Source of the DNA: Polyangiaceae bacterium | GTDB lineage: Bacteria > Myxococcota_A > Polyangia > Polyangiales > Polyangiaceae | Direction: 5' to 3' | Length of the DNA stretch: 64,000 nucleotides | Assembly: GCA_016933275.1 (NCBI GenBank) | Contig: JAFGBI010000108.1 | Coordinates: forward strand, 39,369 to 103,368 | Shown here: positions 57,391 through 64,000 of the stretch, piece by piece | How the letters are laid out: every line of letters begins with the position of its first letter | Numbering within the stretch: the first letter of the stretch is position 1 | Translations under genes and position numbers: made by a program | Notes under the pieces: model-generated | What the model was told of the DNA's origin: nothing | Databases searched by the model: none | What the model saw: only the letters and a program-made list of their open reading frames with translations

Positions 57391-57537
57391 TCAGCTCTTC
57401 GCCTTCTTCTTCGGCTTCTCGGCGCCCCGGCGTTCGGCGATGACTGCCGCCACCCTCCGTACCTTTCGCTCGTAGAGCTTCGCCTGGCTCTTGCGGCGCC
57501 GCATCTTCCTGGAGTTTCGTCGATCGAACCTGCCCAT
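57391..57537 (-). CDS. 48-residue basic protein
   Basis: A short reading frame, ATG 57537 to TGA 57391, read by hand. The protein starts MGRFDRRNSRKMRRRKSQAK and ends EKPKKKAKS, with about 40 percent Arg plus Lys. GAGG lies nine bases before the ATG. I recall very similar short proteins beginning MGRFDRRNS or MGKFDRRNS in myxobacteria and relatives, annotated as hypothetical; the composition suggests RNA or ribosome binding, in the manner of small ribosomal proteins such as Thx, but this is inference. Its position beside other small genes fits. Confidence 0.7.
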   Translation of the reverse strand: MGRFDRRNSRKMRRRKSQAKLYERKVRRVAAVIAERRGAEKPKKKAKS

Positions 57538-57636
57538 GTCAGAAAACCTCTCGCTTGCAGAAGGGTCGTCAAATACTCGACCCTCTGCACCTGGGTCAAG
57601 GCACGACCTCCATGCCTCTAGGATTGGCGGCGAGGG

Positions 57637-57888
57637 TCAGCCGCTCGACGCATCGTCGAGTGGTTGCTCGCGGTCCCTCACTTCGAGCCGGTAGCGGCTG
57701 TTCACCGTTTCGATGTAGAAGACATCGCGGTTGGCTAGCCGCATCACTCGCTTCACGGGCGTGGTCACGTACTCGTGCATTCCGTCCGAGAACTCGATCA
57801 CCACAACCGAACCTTTGCGGGGCGCCCGCACGAGCCGTCCGCTGACAGCACGCGAGCCGCGACCCAGCTTGCGGAGCACGACCTGCAC
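57637..57888 (-). CDS. Small protein of unknown function
   Basis: 83 residues from GTG 57888 (a GTG at 57879 is also possible); the frame is open to 58029 without homology. The sequence has a compact beta-rich look: RLVRAPRKGSVVVIEFSDGM, HEYVTTPVKRVMRLANRDVF, YIETVNSRYRLEVRDREQ. No signal or membrane part and no family recognised. The alternation of strands and the ETVNSRYRLEV motif make it more likely real than other frames in this stretch. Confidence 0.55.
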   Translation of the reverse strand: MQVVLRKLGRGSRAVSGRLVRAPRKGSVVVIEFSDGMHEYVTTPVKRVMRLANRDVFYIETVNSRYRLEVRDREQPLDDASSG

Positions 57889-58426
57889 GAAGAAAGAGTA
57901 GCAACCCAATGGGCATCGATCCAGTCCCACCTGCCCTAACGAGCACCGAGCCTGGTCGGGCCTCGTGGCGGCCACCGAGCCACGTCGAAGGTGCCTAGAA
58001 GCCAGGCTGCGGGGCCCTGCGCGAGCCATTCTCAGCCCTTTTCGTCACCTCTGGGCAGATTCTTCGCGATATGGTACGTGTGAGCAGGGTGGATTTCGCC
58101 ACCCTGACAGTTCGACGGCAACTCTCCGCTCCATGCGGCGCACCTTGGACGCAATCCGGGAAATCCCAAGCGTGAGGCGGCCAGACACCGCAACCGCGGC
58201 AAGTCCCGATCCGACACGAAGGACCCCAGCCCGCATTGGCAGCGAGCGGGCACCCTCAGGTGACTGGGCCAGAGCACCGATCAGGGCGCCTGCGGCCACG
58301 GCGGCGCTGGAGACGCAACTCAGATCAGCCTTGGACTTGCCCACTCGGCTCCGCCGACCGGCGCCCGAGGCCCCTGACTTGGATCGCCGTGCGGGGCGGG
58401 GCGAGGGACCCGCGTCGCCCGGACCG
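57889..58426. other. Intergenic region with a short hairpin
   Basis: 538 bases. Both strands are open in some frames, but products are Arg/Pro-rich without homology. A perfect 8-bp hairpin lies at 58085-58106: CAGGGTGG, six bases, CCACCCTG; no T-run follows. It is just beside an AT-richer patch (TTCGCGATATGGTACGTG) that could be a promoter. Confidence 0.45.
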
Positions 58427-58510
58427 CTAGAACGCCACCCACTGCGGCTAGAACGCCACCCACTGCGGCTAGAACGCCACCCACTGCGGCTAGAACGCCA
58501 CCCACTGCGG
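58427..58510. repeat. Four tandem 21-bp units ending at a stop codon
   Basis: Four exact copies of CTAGAACGCCACCCACTGCGG at 58427-58447, 58448-58468, 58469-58489 and 58490-58510, followed by a partial fifth (CTAGAACG) that includes the stop codon of the barrel gene at 58511-58513. Because 21 is a multiple of three, every unit places TAG in the frame of that gene on the minus strand. Confidence 0.9.
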
Positions 58511-59470
58511 CTAGAACGAGAGCCGAGCCGCGATCTGGAATTGGGGCCCACGCAGGGTCAGATCCCCGAGGTCGAGAGGTACCGATCGTGCGGGCGCGTC
58601 GCTATCATCATTGGCCTCCATTTCCAGATCGACGCGGCCCGTCCAGCCGTACCCACCATCCGCAACCAGCCAGAGCCGTGGGATCCGTGCGTCGCTGCTC
58701 ACCTTTCCGTACAACTGCACCGCAGCCCCGGCTGAAAGATCGTAGGCAACCGCCCACGCCCTCTGCAGAAGCTCCTCGTTCATCGAGCTCTCCTCGATGC
58801 TCGCTCTGAAGTACTCCGCCCCCACCGCGGGCCTGGCGAAGACGAAGAGGCGCGGCCATACGTGGAAGCGGAGCTCTGGGGCAACGGTGATCTGGTGCGC
58901 CATGATCGTCGTCGCGTCCCCGCGTGCGGTCGCCGATCGCCCGCCGACCGCGTAGTCGAGGACCGCAGCCAGCGAAACCTGTCGGTACCCGAAGAGCGTT
59001 CGACCGACCCCCACATCCAACCTCACCAGTGCGTCGGTCTCGGCAAACGGATCGAGCCCAGGGTCGTTCACGTAGCTCGTGCGCACTCCGGTACCGACCC
59101 AGGTGTGCTTCTGATAGGTGCCGAGGTGCTCGAGCGTGGGCATCGTGGGGGCCTCCTCTTCGGTAGCGGAGGGGCCGACGTTGGCAGGCGCCGTAACCAC
59201 AACGACCGACGCAGAGGCCGCGACGGATTCGGCAGGTGGCTCCGCCTTGGTCGCTTCGGTCGGTGCGCCGTCCTCCCAGGTGGCACCTGGTGGGGCGTCC
59301 GCTGCTTGGTCTACCGAATCACCGCCCGGCTCGATCGCCACCCCCGTGGCGGGGGAGGAGGGCTTCGCCGGAGCGGCCTCAGAAGGCACCGGAGCCGGCT
59401 GCGCTGCGGCCACCCAAGGGACCATGAGCGCCATGCTCGCCACGAGATACCCCGCTTCGCGCCGTATCAT
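58511..59470 (-). CDS. Outer-membrane beta-barrel protein
   Basis: 319 residues. A Sec signal (MIRREAGYLVASMALMVPWV...AAAQ) is followed by about 85 Pro/Ala/Glu-rich residues. From about 115 alternating amphipathic strands appear: HTWVGTGVRTSYVNDPG, TLFGYRQVSLAAVLDYAVGG, LRFHVWPRLFVFARPAVGAE, AVAYDLSAGAAVQLYGKV and PQFQIAARLSF, ending in Phe as outer-membrane barrels do. No family name can be given. Its ATG overlaps the stop of the upstream propeller lipoprotein (ATGA), so the two are coupled. The stop codon is inside the 21-bp repeat. Confidence 0.8.
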   Translation of the reverse strand: MIRREAGYLVASMALMVPWVAAAQPAPVPSEAAPAKPSSPATGVAIEPGGDSVDQAADAPPGATWEDGAPTEATKAEPPAESVAASASVVVVTAPANVGPSATEEEAPTMPTLEHLGTYQKHTWVGTGVRTSYVNDPGLDPFAETDALVRLDVGVGRTLFGYRQVSLAAVLDYAVGGRSATARGDATTIMAHQITVAPELRFHVWPRLFVFARPAVGAEYFRASIEESSMNEELLQRAWAVAYDLSAGAAVQLYGKVSSDARIPRLWLVADGGYGWTGRVDLEMEANDDSDAPARSVPLDLGDLTLRGPQFQIAARLSF

Positions 59471-61191
59471 CGGATGCCTCCCAGAAGAATGCCGCCATAG
59501 AACCGGGTGTCTGCGGTGTCGGGCGCGCGCGCGTCAAGCACCGTTGCTCCGAGCGAGGCGCCTTCGATGTGGAGCGCGATCGCCACGCGGGAAGGCGAAC
59601 CGTGCGTGGTTTCGGGCTGTGCAATGTCATAGACAGCCGCGACCGGCCGCTCCAGCACCAAGGTGGTTGGGTGAAGGTCCGAGAAGCGAACGCTGGCGAT
59701 CTCCTCCTCGTTGGCCACCGAAACCCAGGCCCGCTGACCATCGGGAGCAGGGGTGATGTTGGCCCCGGAGGTGCCCGTGGTGAGCATGGGGGCGCTCTGA
59801 CGCTGATTGAGGTCGAGCACGTAGAACTCGCTCGCGGTCACCCCCCGAAGTAGCTTTAGGTGCCCGTAGTCCTCGCCGTCTGGGGCGCTCGCGTCCTGCG
59901 TGATCGGGATGATCTGATTGATGGGGATGCCGATCGAGTGGGTTTCCAAGCTGCGGTACGACCGAGTCCCCGTGGATCCGAGCTCCCAGAACGCCACGCT
60001 GTAGACTGACTGCCCTGTCAGCAGGGCAACGTCGCTGTTCAGGGGCTGGACGGCGACGTCGTCCGTCACTCGCGTCATGTGGTCGTAGGCTGCACCGAGC
60101 GCGACGTAATCGGTGTAGTTTGCGTCTGGATTCACGAGCGCGACCTCCGAACGATTCGGCAGAAGAGCCGCCAGCCGCAAGGCCGGCGCGGCATCCACCT
60201 CGGTCCAGAAGAAGTCGATGTCCGACGGTACAGAGCCCACCTCAGCGATGTTCACCGTCACCAGGAAGTCTACCCCCGTGGTTTCGACGCCCGCCTCGGC
60301 CTCGGAAGGGGCAGCTTCGAAGGAGAGGAGAGGAACGGTTGACCGATTGCGCAGGCGGATCGCGATGATGGGGAAACGCTCCCCATCATCGGGATCGAAC
60401 TGGGATCGCTGGTTGTCATGGACCGCGACCTCGACGGGCGACGACATGTTCACCCCGTTGAGTGGTTCCGAGAGTCGAACCGTGATCTCCGTGTCGAGGT
60501 TCTCGGGATCGATGAGCGCCACCTCCTGTTCCGTCTGCACGATCATCATTCGGCGCCCGATCCCGTCCGGGAACCGGAGGCGCTTGGTGAAGCTGATGGC
60601 CTGAGGAGAGCTGCCGAAGCTCCGGATCGTCTTGGCCTCGATGGTGGGCTCGTCGTCCCCGTCCTCCGGAAGATTCACGAGGAGGAGTTCATTCGGGTTC
60701 TCGACGACGCCCCCGCCCACAGTGACGACCGCGTACTCCCCTTCGGGATCGAGGTAGAGAACCGGGTTCGGTGGATCGTCGAGCTCGTAGCGCGCAAGGA
60801 TCGACGGTTCGTGGAACTCCGCTCGACCGTCCACCTCACGCCAACCGCCGCCATCGATCACCGTCAGGCTCGGCTTCTCGTCGTCTCGCTCCCGCCGCGG
60901 CTGGACCCCCTCGGAGAGGACGAAGAGGCGCTCGCGCTTGGCATCCGTCTGCCAGTACACGATCCCCTTCCCCACCGGGAGCGCCTTCGTCGTCAGGTCG
61001 CGGCCACCGGGAGAGGTGATCATGACCAGGCGATCGAGGGCGTCGTCGCGGACCGCAACGGAGCCGGAAAGCCCCTGGGTGGGGGGTCCTCCCGCACTGA
61101 CGCTTTCGTAGTCGGCGTCCCAAGCGCTCGAGCGATCACCGCAGCCGAGCGCGAGCACGCCCGCACAGAAGAGAAAAGTCCCATGTCTCAT
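59467..61191 (-). CDS. Beta-propeller lipoprotein
   Basis: 574 residues. Signal MRHGTFLFCAGVLALGC has lipobox ALGC. The mature part has repeated propeller-like strand sets, for example SGSVAVRDDALDRLVMITS, VLYLDPEGEYAVVTVGGG, MMIVQTEQEVALIDPEN and FYVLDLNQRQSAPMLTTG followed by TPAPDGQRAWVSVAN. It resembles surface YVTN/PD40-type proteins without an enzyme motif. It lies 13 bases after the next upstream gene and overlaps the barrel gene, so lipoprotein and barrel are probably made together. Confidence 0.8.
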   Translation of the reverse strand: MRHGTFLFCAGVLALGCGDRSSAWDADYESVSAGGPPTQGLSGSVAVRDDALDRLVMITSPGGRDLTTKALPVGKGIVYWQTDAKRERLFVLSEGVQPRRERDDEKPSLTVIDGGGWREVDGRAEFHEPSILARYELDDPPNPVLYLDPEGEYAVVTVGGGVVENPNELLLVNLPEDGDDEPTIEAKTIRSFGSSPQAISFTKRLRFPDGIGRRMMIVQTEQEVALIDPENLDTEITVRLSEPLNGVNMSSPVEVAVHDNQRSQFDPDDGERFPIIAIRLRNRSTVPLLSFEAAPSEAEAGVETTGVDFLVTVNIAEVGSVPSDIDFFWTEVDAAPALRLAALLPNRSEVALVNPDANYTDYVALGAAYDHMTRVTDDVAVQPLNSDVALLTGQSVYSVAFWELGSTGTRSYRSLETHSIGIPINQIIPITQDASAPDGEDYGHLKLLRGVTASEFYVLDLNQRQSAPMLTTGTSGANITPAPDGQRAWVSVANEEEIASVRFSDLHPTTLVLERPVAAVYDIAQPETTHGSPSRVAIALHIEGASLGATVLDARAPDTADTRFYGGILLGGIR

Positions 61192-61204
61192 GTTCGCCTC
61201 GACT

Positions 61205-62875
61205 CTAGTTGTCGGCCGGGTACGTGACCCGGGCCGCGAGTTCGAATCCGGTCAACGTCCGCGCCGTGGGGGTTGCGGCGCTGCCGCTGGGGAGGTTCGT
61301 GGGGAAATCGATGAACGTGATGCGTCCCTCCGGATGCTCCTGGGCGACGAAGCCCTTCCCGAGCTCCGGAATGAGGCCCACCGCCAGCGGCGGGCTCACC
61401 AATGGCAGATAGTCCTCCTGCAGGCTCGGGAGCGCGATGACATGGACGCCGTAGGTGCGGGTGACGTCGTCACGCGTGGTGACCAATGCTTCCGTGCTCG
61501 GGGCGGGGGCGATCGCCACTGCCATCGCGGGCGCGTCGGTGCCAACGATCTTGGGTCCGCGTGGTGCGAACGTCGGGATGATGCTGAAGGCCCCGGCCTT
61601 CACGCTCCCCGAGGGGGGATCGAGGAGCGCCACCGCATGTTCTGCGTCCGGAGCGACGAGCACCGCGCGAACCGGCGCCCGGAGGTCTTCGGTCTCGACG
61701 TCCAGGAAGGTCTCGTCGTCGCTCAGGCTCAACTTGGCGACGACCGTGGTCGGCTCGGCGTTCGTGTACAGCACACCCACCGAGGCGTCCGGTGCCAGCG
61801 AGACGCTGCCGAAGCTCCGGGGGAGCGAGGTCGTGTGGATGTGTTCGGGGTCGGTGATCGCCTCCGGGAGGTCGAGGACCGCGACCTGGCCGATGCCCCG
61901 CATCACCGCCACCGCGGTCGCTCCCTCATCGGCGACATCGAGATCGGTAACGCGGCCGTCGAGGGTCACGTCAGTGATGACCGCGGTCGCGAGATCGACG
62001 AAGCCGAGCACGTTCGAATCGTCGTGGCGCACGATCGCGTGCGAACCGTCCGGGGTCACGACCACGTCGCGGGCAGCGGCATCGGCGAGGCCGCCAGCAG
62101 CAACCTCAACCAGAGCCCGCACCTCGGGGTTGGCCTCGTCGGTGAGGTCGATGACCGTGACCCCGTGCTCGCTCACCACCAGCAGGTTCTGTTCGTCCGC
62201 GTCGAAGGTGACGCTACTCGGACGGTACCCGGCGACGCGTCGAGTCGCGCACGGGTCGCCGCTCGAAGGCGTCACCAGGATGAGCGTGAGGTCCTGGAAG
62301 CTATCGGTCGGGTCGAGGTGGTTGAACTCGCGCCAGTCGCTCCAGGCCACCACCCAACGCCCGCTCGGGCTGACGGCGAGTGAGTTGGCCTGGGCGTGGG
62401 TGGAGAAACGCACCGGCTCGGCGATGACGCCATCGACGAGAGTGAGGAGCGTCGCGTCCTCGCCAAGCTCGTTCAGGACGATCGTGGCGGCGTCCTCGGG
62501 ATCCGCAGTCGGGATGGCGGCGAGGTAACGAGGTCCGAAGCCAGACTCGACCGTGGTGACACGGAGCGTCTCCGCGTCGACGAGCGCCACCCGACCGCTC
62601 TGCGGGTTCGCCGACCAGAGGTACTTCCCCGTGACGATCGGGGCCTCGAAGCTCCCTTCGAGCTCCGCTTCGGGAGGGAGCGTCCCACCCGTGCCGCCGC
62701 CAGCCGTCCCCGCCCTGCCACCGGTCCCAACGGGCAAGAAGCCGCTGGTCCCGCCCGTGTACAGTATCCCCGGTGGTCCGCTGGCTTCGCTATCGCTCCC
62801 CCCACACCCGACACCGAGAAGCAACGCTCCGATGACTCCGCCCGCGCTCATGGCAAGGGATGTTCTGCGCCGCAT
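61205..62875 (-). CDS. Gly/Thr-spacer lipoprotein with propeller, paralogue A
   Basis: 556 residues. Signal MSAGGVIGALLLGVGC has lipobox GVGC (start could be this ATG or the upstream one, used here). A spacer of about 45 residues (YTGGTSGFLPVGTGGRAGTA and so on) leads to a propeller domain: YLWSANPQSGRVALVDAETL, ANSLAVSPSGRWVVAWSDW, NLLVVSEHGVTVIDLTDEAN, and GVLYTNAEPTTVV. The ending AQEHPEGRITFIDF...RTLTGFELAARV is shared with the next gene upstream, which is a paralogue. Function unknown; surface-exposed binding protein is likely. Confidence 0.82.
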   Translation of the reverse strand: MRRRTSLAMSAGGVIGALLLGVGCGGSDSEASGPPGILYTGGTSGFLPVGTGGRAGTAGGGTGGTLPPEAELEGSFEAPIVTGKYLWSANPQSGRVALVDAETLRVTTVESGFGPRYLAAIPTADPEDAATIVLNELGEDATLLTLVDGVIAEPVRFSTHAQANSLAVSPSGRWVVAWSDWREFNHLDPTDSFQDLTLILVTPSSGDPCATRRVAGYRPSSVTFDADEQNLLVVSEHGVTVIDLTDEANPEVRALVEVAAGGLADAAARDVVVTPDGSHAIVRHDDSNVLGFVDLATAVITDVTLDGRVTDLDVADEGATAVAVMRGIGQVAVLDLPEAITDPEHIHTTSLPRSFGSVSLAPDASVGVLYTNAEPTTVVAKLSLSDDETFLDVETEDLRAPVRAVLVAPDAEHAVALLDPPSGSVKAGAFSIIPTFAPRGPKIVGTDAPAMAVAIAPAPSTEALVTTRDDVTRTYGVHVIALPSLQEDYLPLVSPPLAVGLIPELGKGFVAQEHPEGRITFIDFPTNLPSGSAATPTARTLTGFELAARVTYPADN

Positions 62876-62878
62876 CGC

Positions 62879-64000
62879 TCAGTTCCTCCCCGAAGCGTCG
62901 CCCACGACGCTCGCCTCGAGCTCAAACCCCGTCAGCGTTCGGGAGACGTCGCCCGCGCTCCCTTCGGCATCGAGGTCGATGAAGGTGATGCGTCCACCAA
63001 CGTGCTCCTGCGCGATGAAGGCACGGCGGGCCACCGGCACGAGCCCGGTGGCGGTCGGCGGGCTCTCGAGCGGGAAGGCATCGACCTGGAGCTCCGGCAT
63101 CCGCACGAGGTAGGCACCGAAAACTCCGGCCGCGTCATCGCGAACGGTGACGATGCCGCGCGTAGTCGGGGCGGGCGCGAGCAAGACCGAGACGGGCGGC
63201 GCCACGGTTCCCTCGAAGTACGGGGGTTCGGACTCATCGATGGGGACCACGGCGAAGCCGGGAAGCCCCACCTCGCCCGGAGCCGGCTCGAGCAGCGCGA
63301 TGGCGTGGAGTGCATCCGGGGCAGGGAAGACAGCCTCAATCGGGTTGATGAGATCCACCGAATGCCAAGTGAGGTAGTCCGCACCGGAGCGGGTCTCGAG
63401 GATGGTCAGCACCTCGCTCGGTTCGGCGTTCGTGTAGAGTAGGGCGCGGTCCCCTTCGAGCGAAGCGGAGACGCTGCCGACCCGAGTATTGGTGATGGAG
63501 ACTCGGTCGAAGCCACCGTGGTCCGAGAGGATCTCGGGGATCGGCAGGATGAACACCTCGCTCGTGTTCGGAACTCCCGGGAGGTCGCCGGATCCAGCCC
63601 CACCAACTGGCCACGCTCCGCTCGCCCCGGCGGCGGGGACCACGCCGGTGGCCTCACCGCCCACCGACGCCCCCGCCGCCGTGGCGGCGTTGCCGCCGCT
63701 CTCTCCCTGGCCCTCCGCACCAGCAGAACCCGATTCGCCAATGGCGCCAGCCCAACCCACGCCGGAGGCACCGGCGATCACCGCGCCTGCCACGCCCTCC
63801 CTGCCCGCCGACACACCGCCGAACGGCGCGGAACCGGCGGCGCCACCAGGGGAGGCGCCACCGGGCCCGGCTTCGCCTGCGGCCCCCGCGGTGGGCGCGC
63901 CACCAAGCCCAGCCTCGGCACCGGTCCCACCGGTCGAGCCGCCGATGGCCAAGGTCCCACCGGTAGCCGCGGTGCCGCCGGGGCTGCCCCCCGTGCCGCC
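62879..64000 (-). CDS. Gly-rich lipoprotein-like protein, paralogue B, truncated by the window
   Basis: At least 373 residues are visible; the frame is open to the window end, so the N-terminus is missing. The visible N-terminal half is a collagen-like, low-complexity run of Gly with Ala, Thr and Ser (GGTGGSPGGTAATGG and similar). The C-terminal ~240 residues resemble paralogue A: ASLEGDRALLYTNAEPSEVL, AVFPAPDALHAIALLEPAPG, TRGIVTVRDDAAGVFGAYLV, and FIAQEHVGGRITFIDLDAEG with RTLTGFELEASV. The two genes are separated by three bases and look like a tandem duplication. A signal peptide is expected upstream of 64000. Confidence 0.8.
   Translation of the reverse strand, partial: GGTGGSPGGTAATGGTLAIGGSTGGTGAEAGLGGAPTAGAAGEAGPGGASPGGAAGSAPFGGVSAGREGVAGAVIAGASGVGWAGAIGESGSAGAEGQGESGGNAATAAGASVGGEATGVVPAAGASGAWPVGGAGSGDLPGVPNTSEVFILPIPEILSDHGGFDRVSITNTRVGSVSASLEGDRALLYTNAEPSEVLTILETRSGADYLTWHSVDLINPIEAVFPAPDALHAIALLEPAPGEVGLPGFAVVPIDESEPPYFEGTVAPPVSVLLAPAPTTRGIVTVRDDAAGVFGAYLVRMPELQVDAFPLESPPTATGLVPVARRAFIAQEHVGGRITFIDLDAEGSAGDVSRTLTGFELEASVVGDASGRN

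Noticed and set aside
57203..57475. Plus-strand small frames at 57203 and 57256
   Set aside because: They run antisense to the better supported 48-residue gene and start within the 34-bp repeat.
58427..58510. CRISPR array
   Set aside because: The 21-bp units are directly adjacent without spacers, so this is a tandem repeat.
58045..58551. 168-residue minus frame with SRSGWRS repeats
   Set aside because: The repeat peptide only reflects the 21-bp DNA repeat in another phase and overlaps the barrel gene end.

Overview
The window is about 64 kb of high-GC chromosomal DNA with dense, ordinary coding sequence. Its content points to a myxobacterium-like member of the Myxococcota, most likely the Polyangia side. 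The signs are a lipid- and lipoprotein-rich gene set, a Ser/Thr kinase and an FHA protein that both carry zinc ribbons, a Myxococcus-type PilZ domain, an AgmX-like lipoprotein, and many secreted beta-propeller proteins. This assignment is inference; no rRNA gene is present to settle it. I see no integrase, transposase, phage module, CRISPR array, tRNA or rRNA.

Region 1 (1-7809, minus strand) is an alpha-glucan/trehalose operon: glgE, a fused treS-maltokinase, glgX and the first 77 codons of glgB. Trehalose is turned into maltose, phosphorylated, polymerised by GlgE and then branched or debranched. glgE-treS and glgX-glgB overlap as TGATG. Region 2 (8280-13766) holds a penicillin-binding transpeptidase, phoH with a terminator, an OmpA-like and an AgmX-like lipoprotein, and enolase. 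Region 3 (14172-26970) has a large surface lipoprotein, an NtrY-type sensor kinase, a chemoreceptor lacking a periplasmic domain, a transglutaminase-like protein, a UDP-sugar pyrophosphorylase coupled to a barrel-fused SppA protease, and a degenerate ABC ATPase.

Region 4 (26997-41818) mixes housekeeping genes (lspA, proB, pcnB, coaX) with divergent lipoprotein and secretion enzymes: a signal-peptidase-I-like protein without the usual lysine and an Lgt-like protein without the usual arginine. It also has a trypsin-like protease, an FHA protein, a HEAT-cyclophilin lipoprotein and a coiled-coil protein. Region 5 (41831-50369, minus) has a zinc-ribbon Ser/Thr kinase, a coupled trio with an RluA-type pseudouridine synthase, and the division set ftsE-ftsX-envC. 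Region 6 (50533-55985, plus) is a tightly overlapping operon: a formyltransferase-like enzyme, a PilZ protein with a proline-rich repeat, and a 986-residue secreted metalloprotease/propeller/barrel protein.

Region 7 (56058-64000) contains small genes (a TM2 protein and a 48-residue basic protein). After these come a run of minus-strand surface genes: an outer-membrane barrel, a propeller lipoprotein and two paralogous glycine-rich lipoproteins, the last running off the window end. About eleven predicted lipoproteins lie in the window.

Non-coding structure worth noting: a 34-bp sequence occurs in inverted orientation at 46433-46466 and 57177-57210; GGTCAGC-type repeats form a long hairpin at 46498-46580; four 21-bp units at 58427-58510 each repeat an in-frame stop; and strong hairpins lie at 11021, 13810, 36350, 37237 and 57086.
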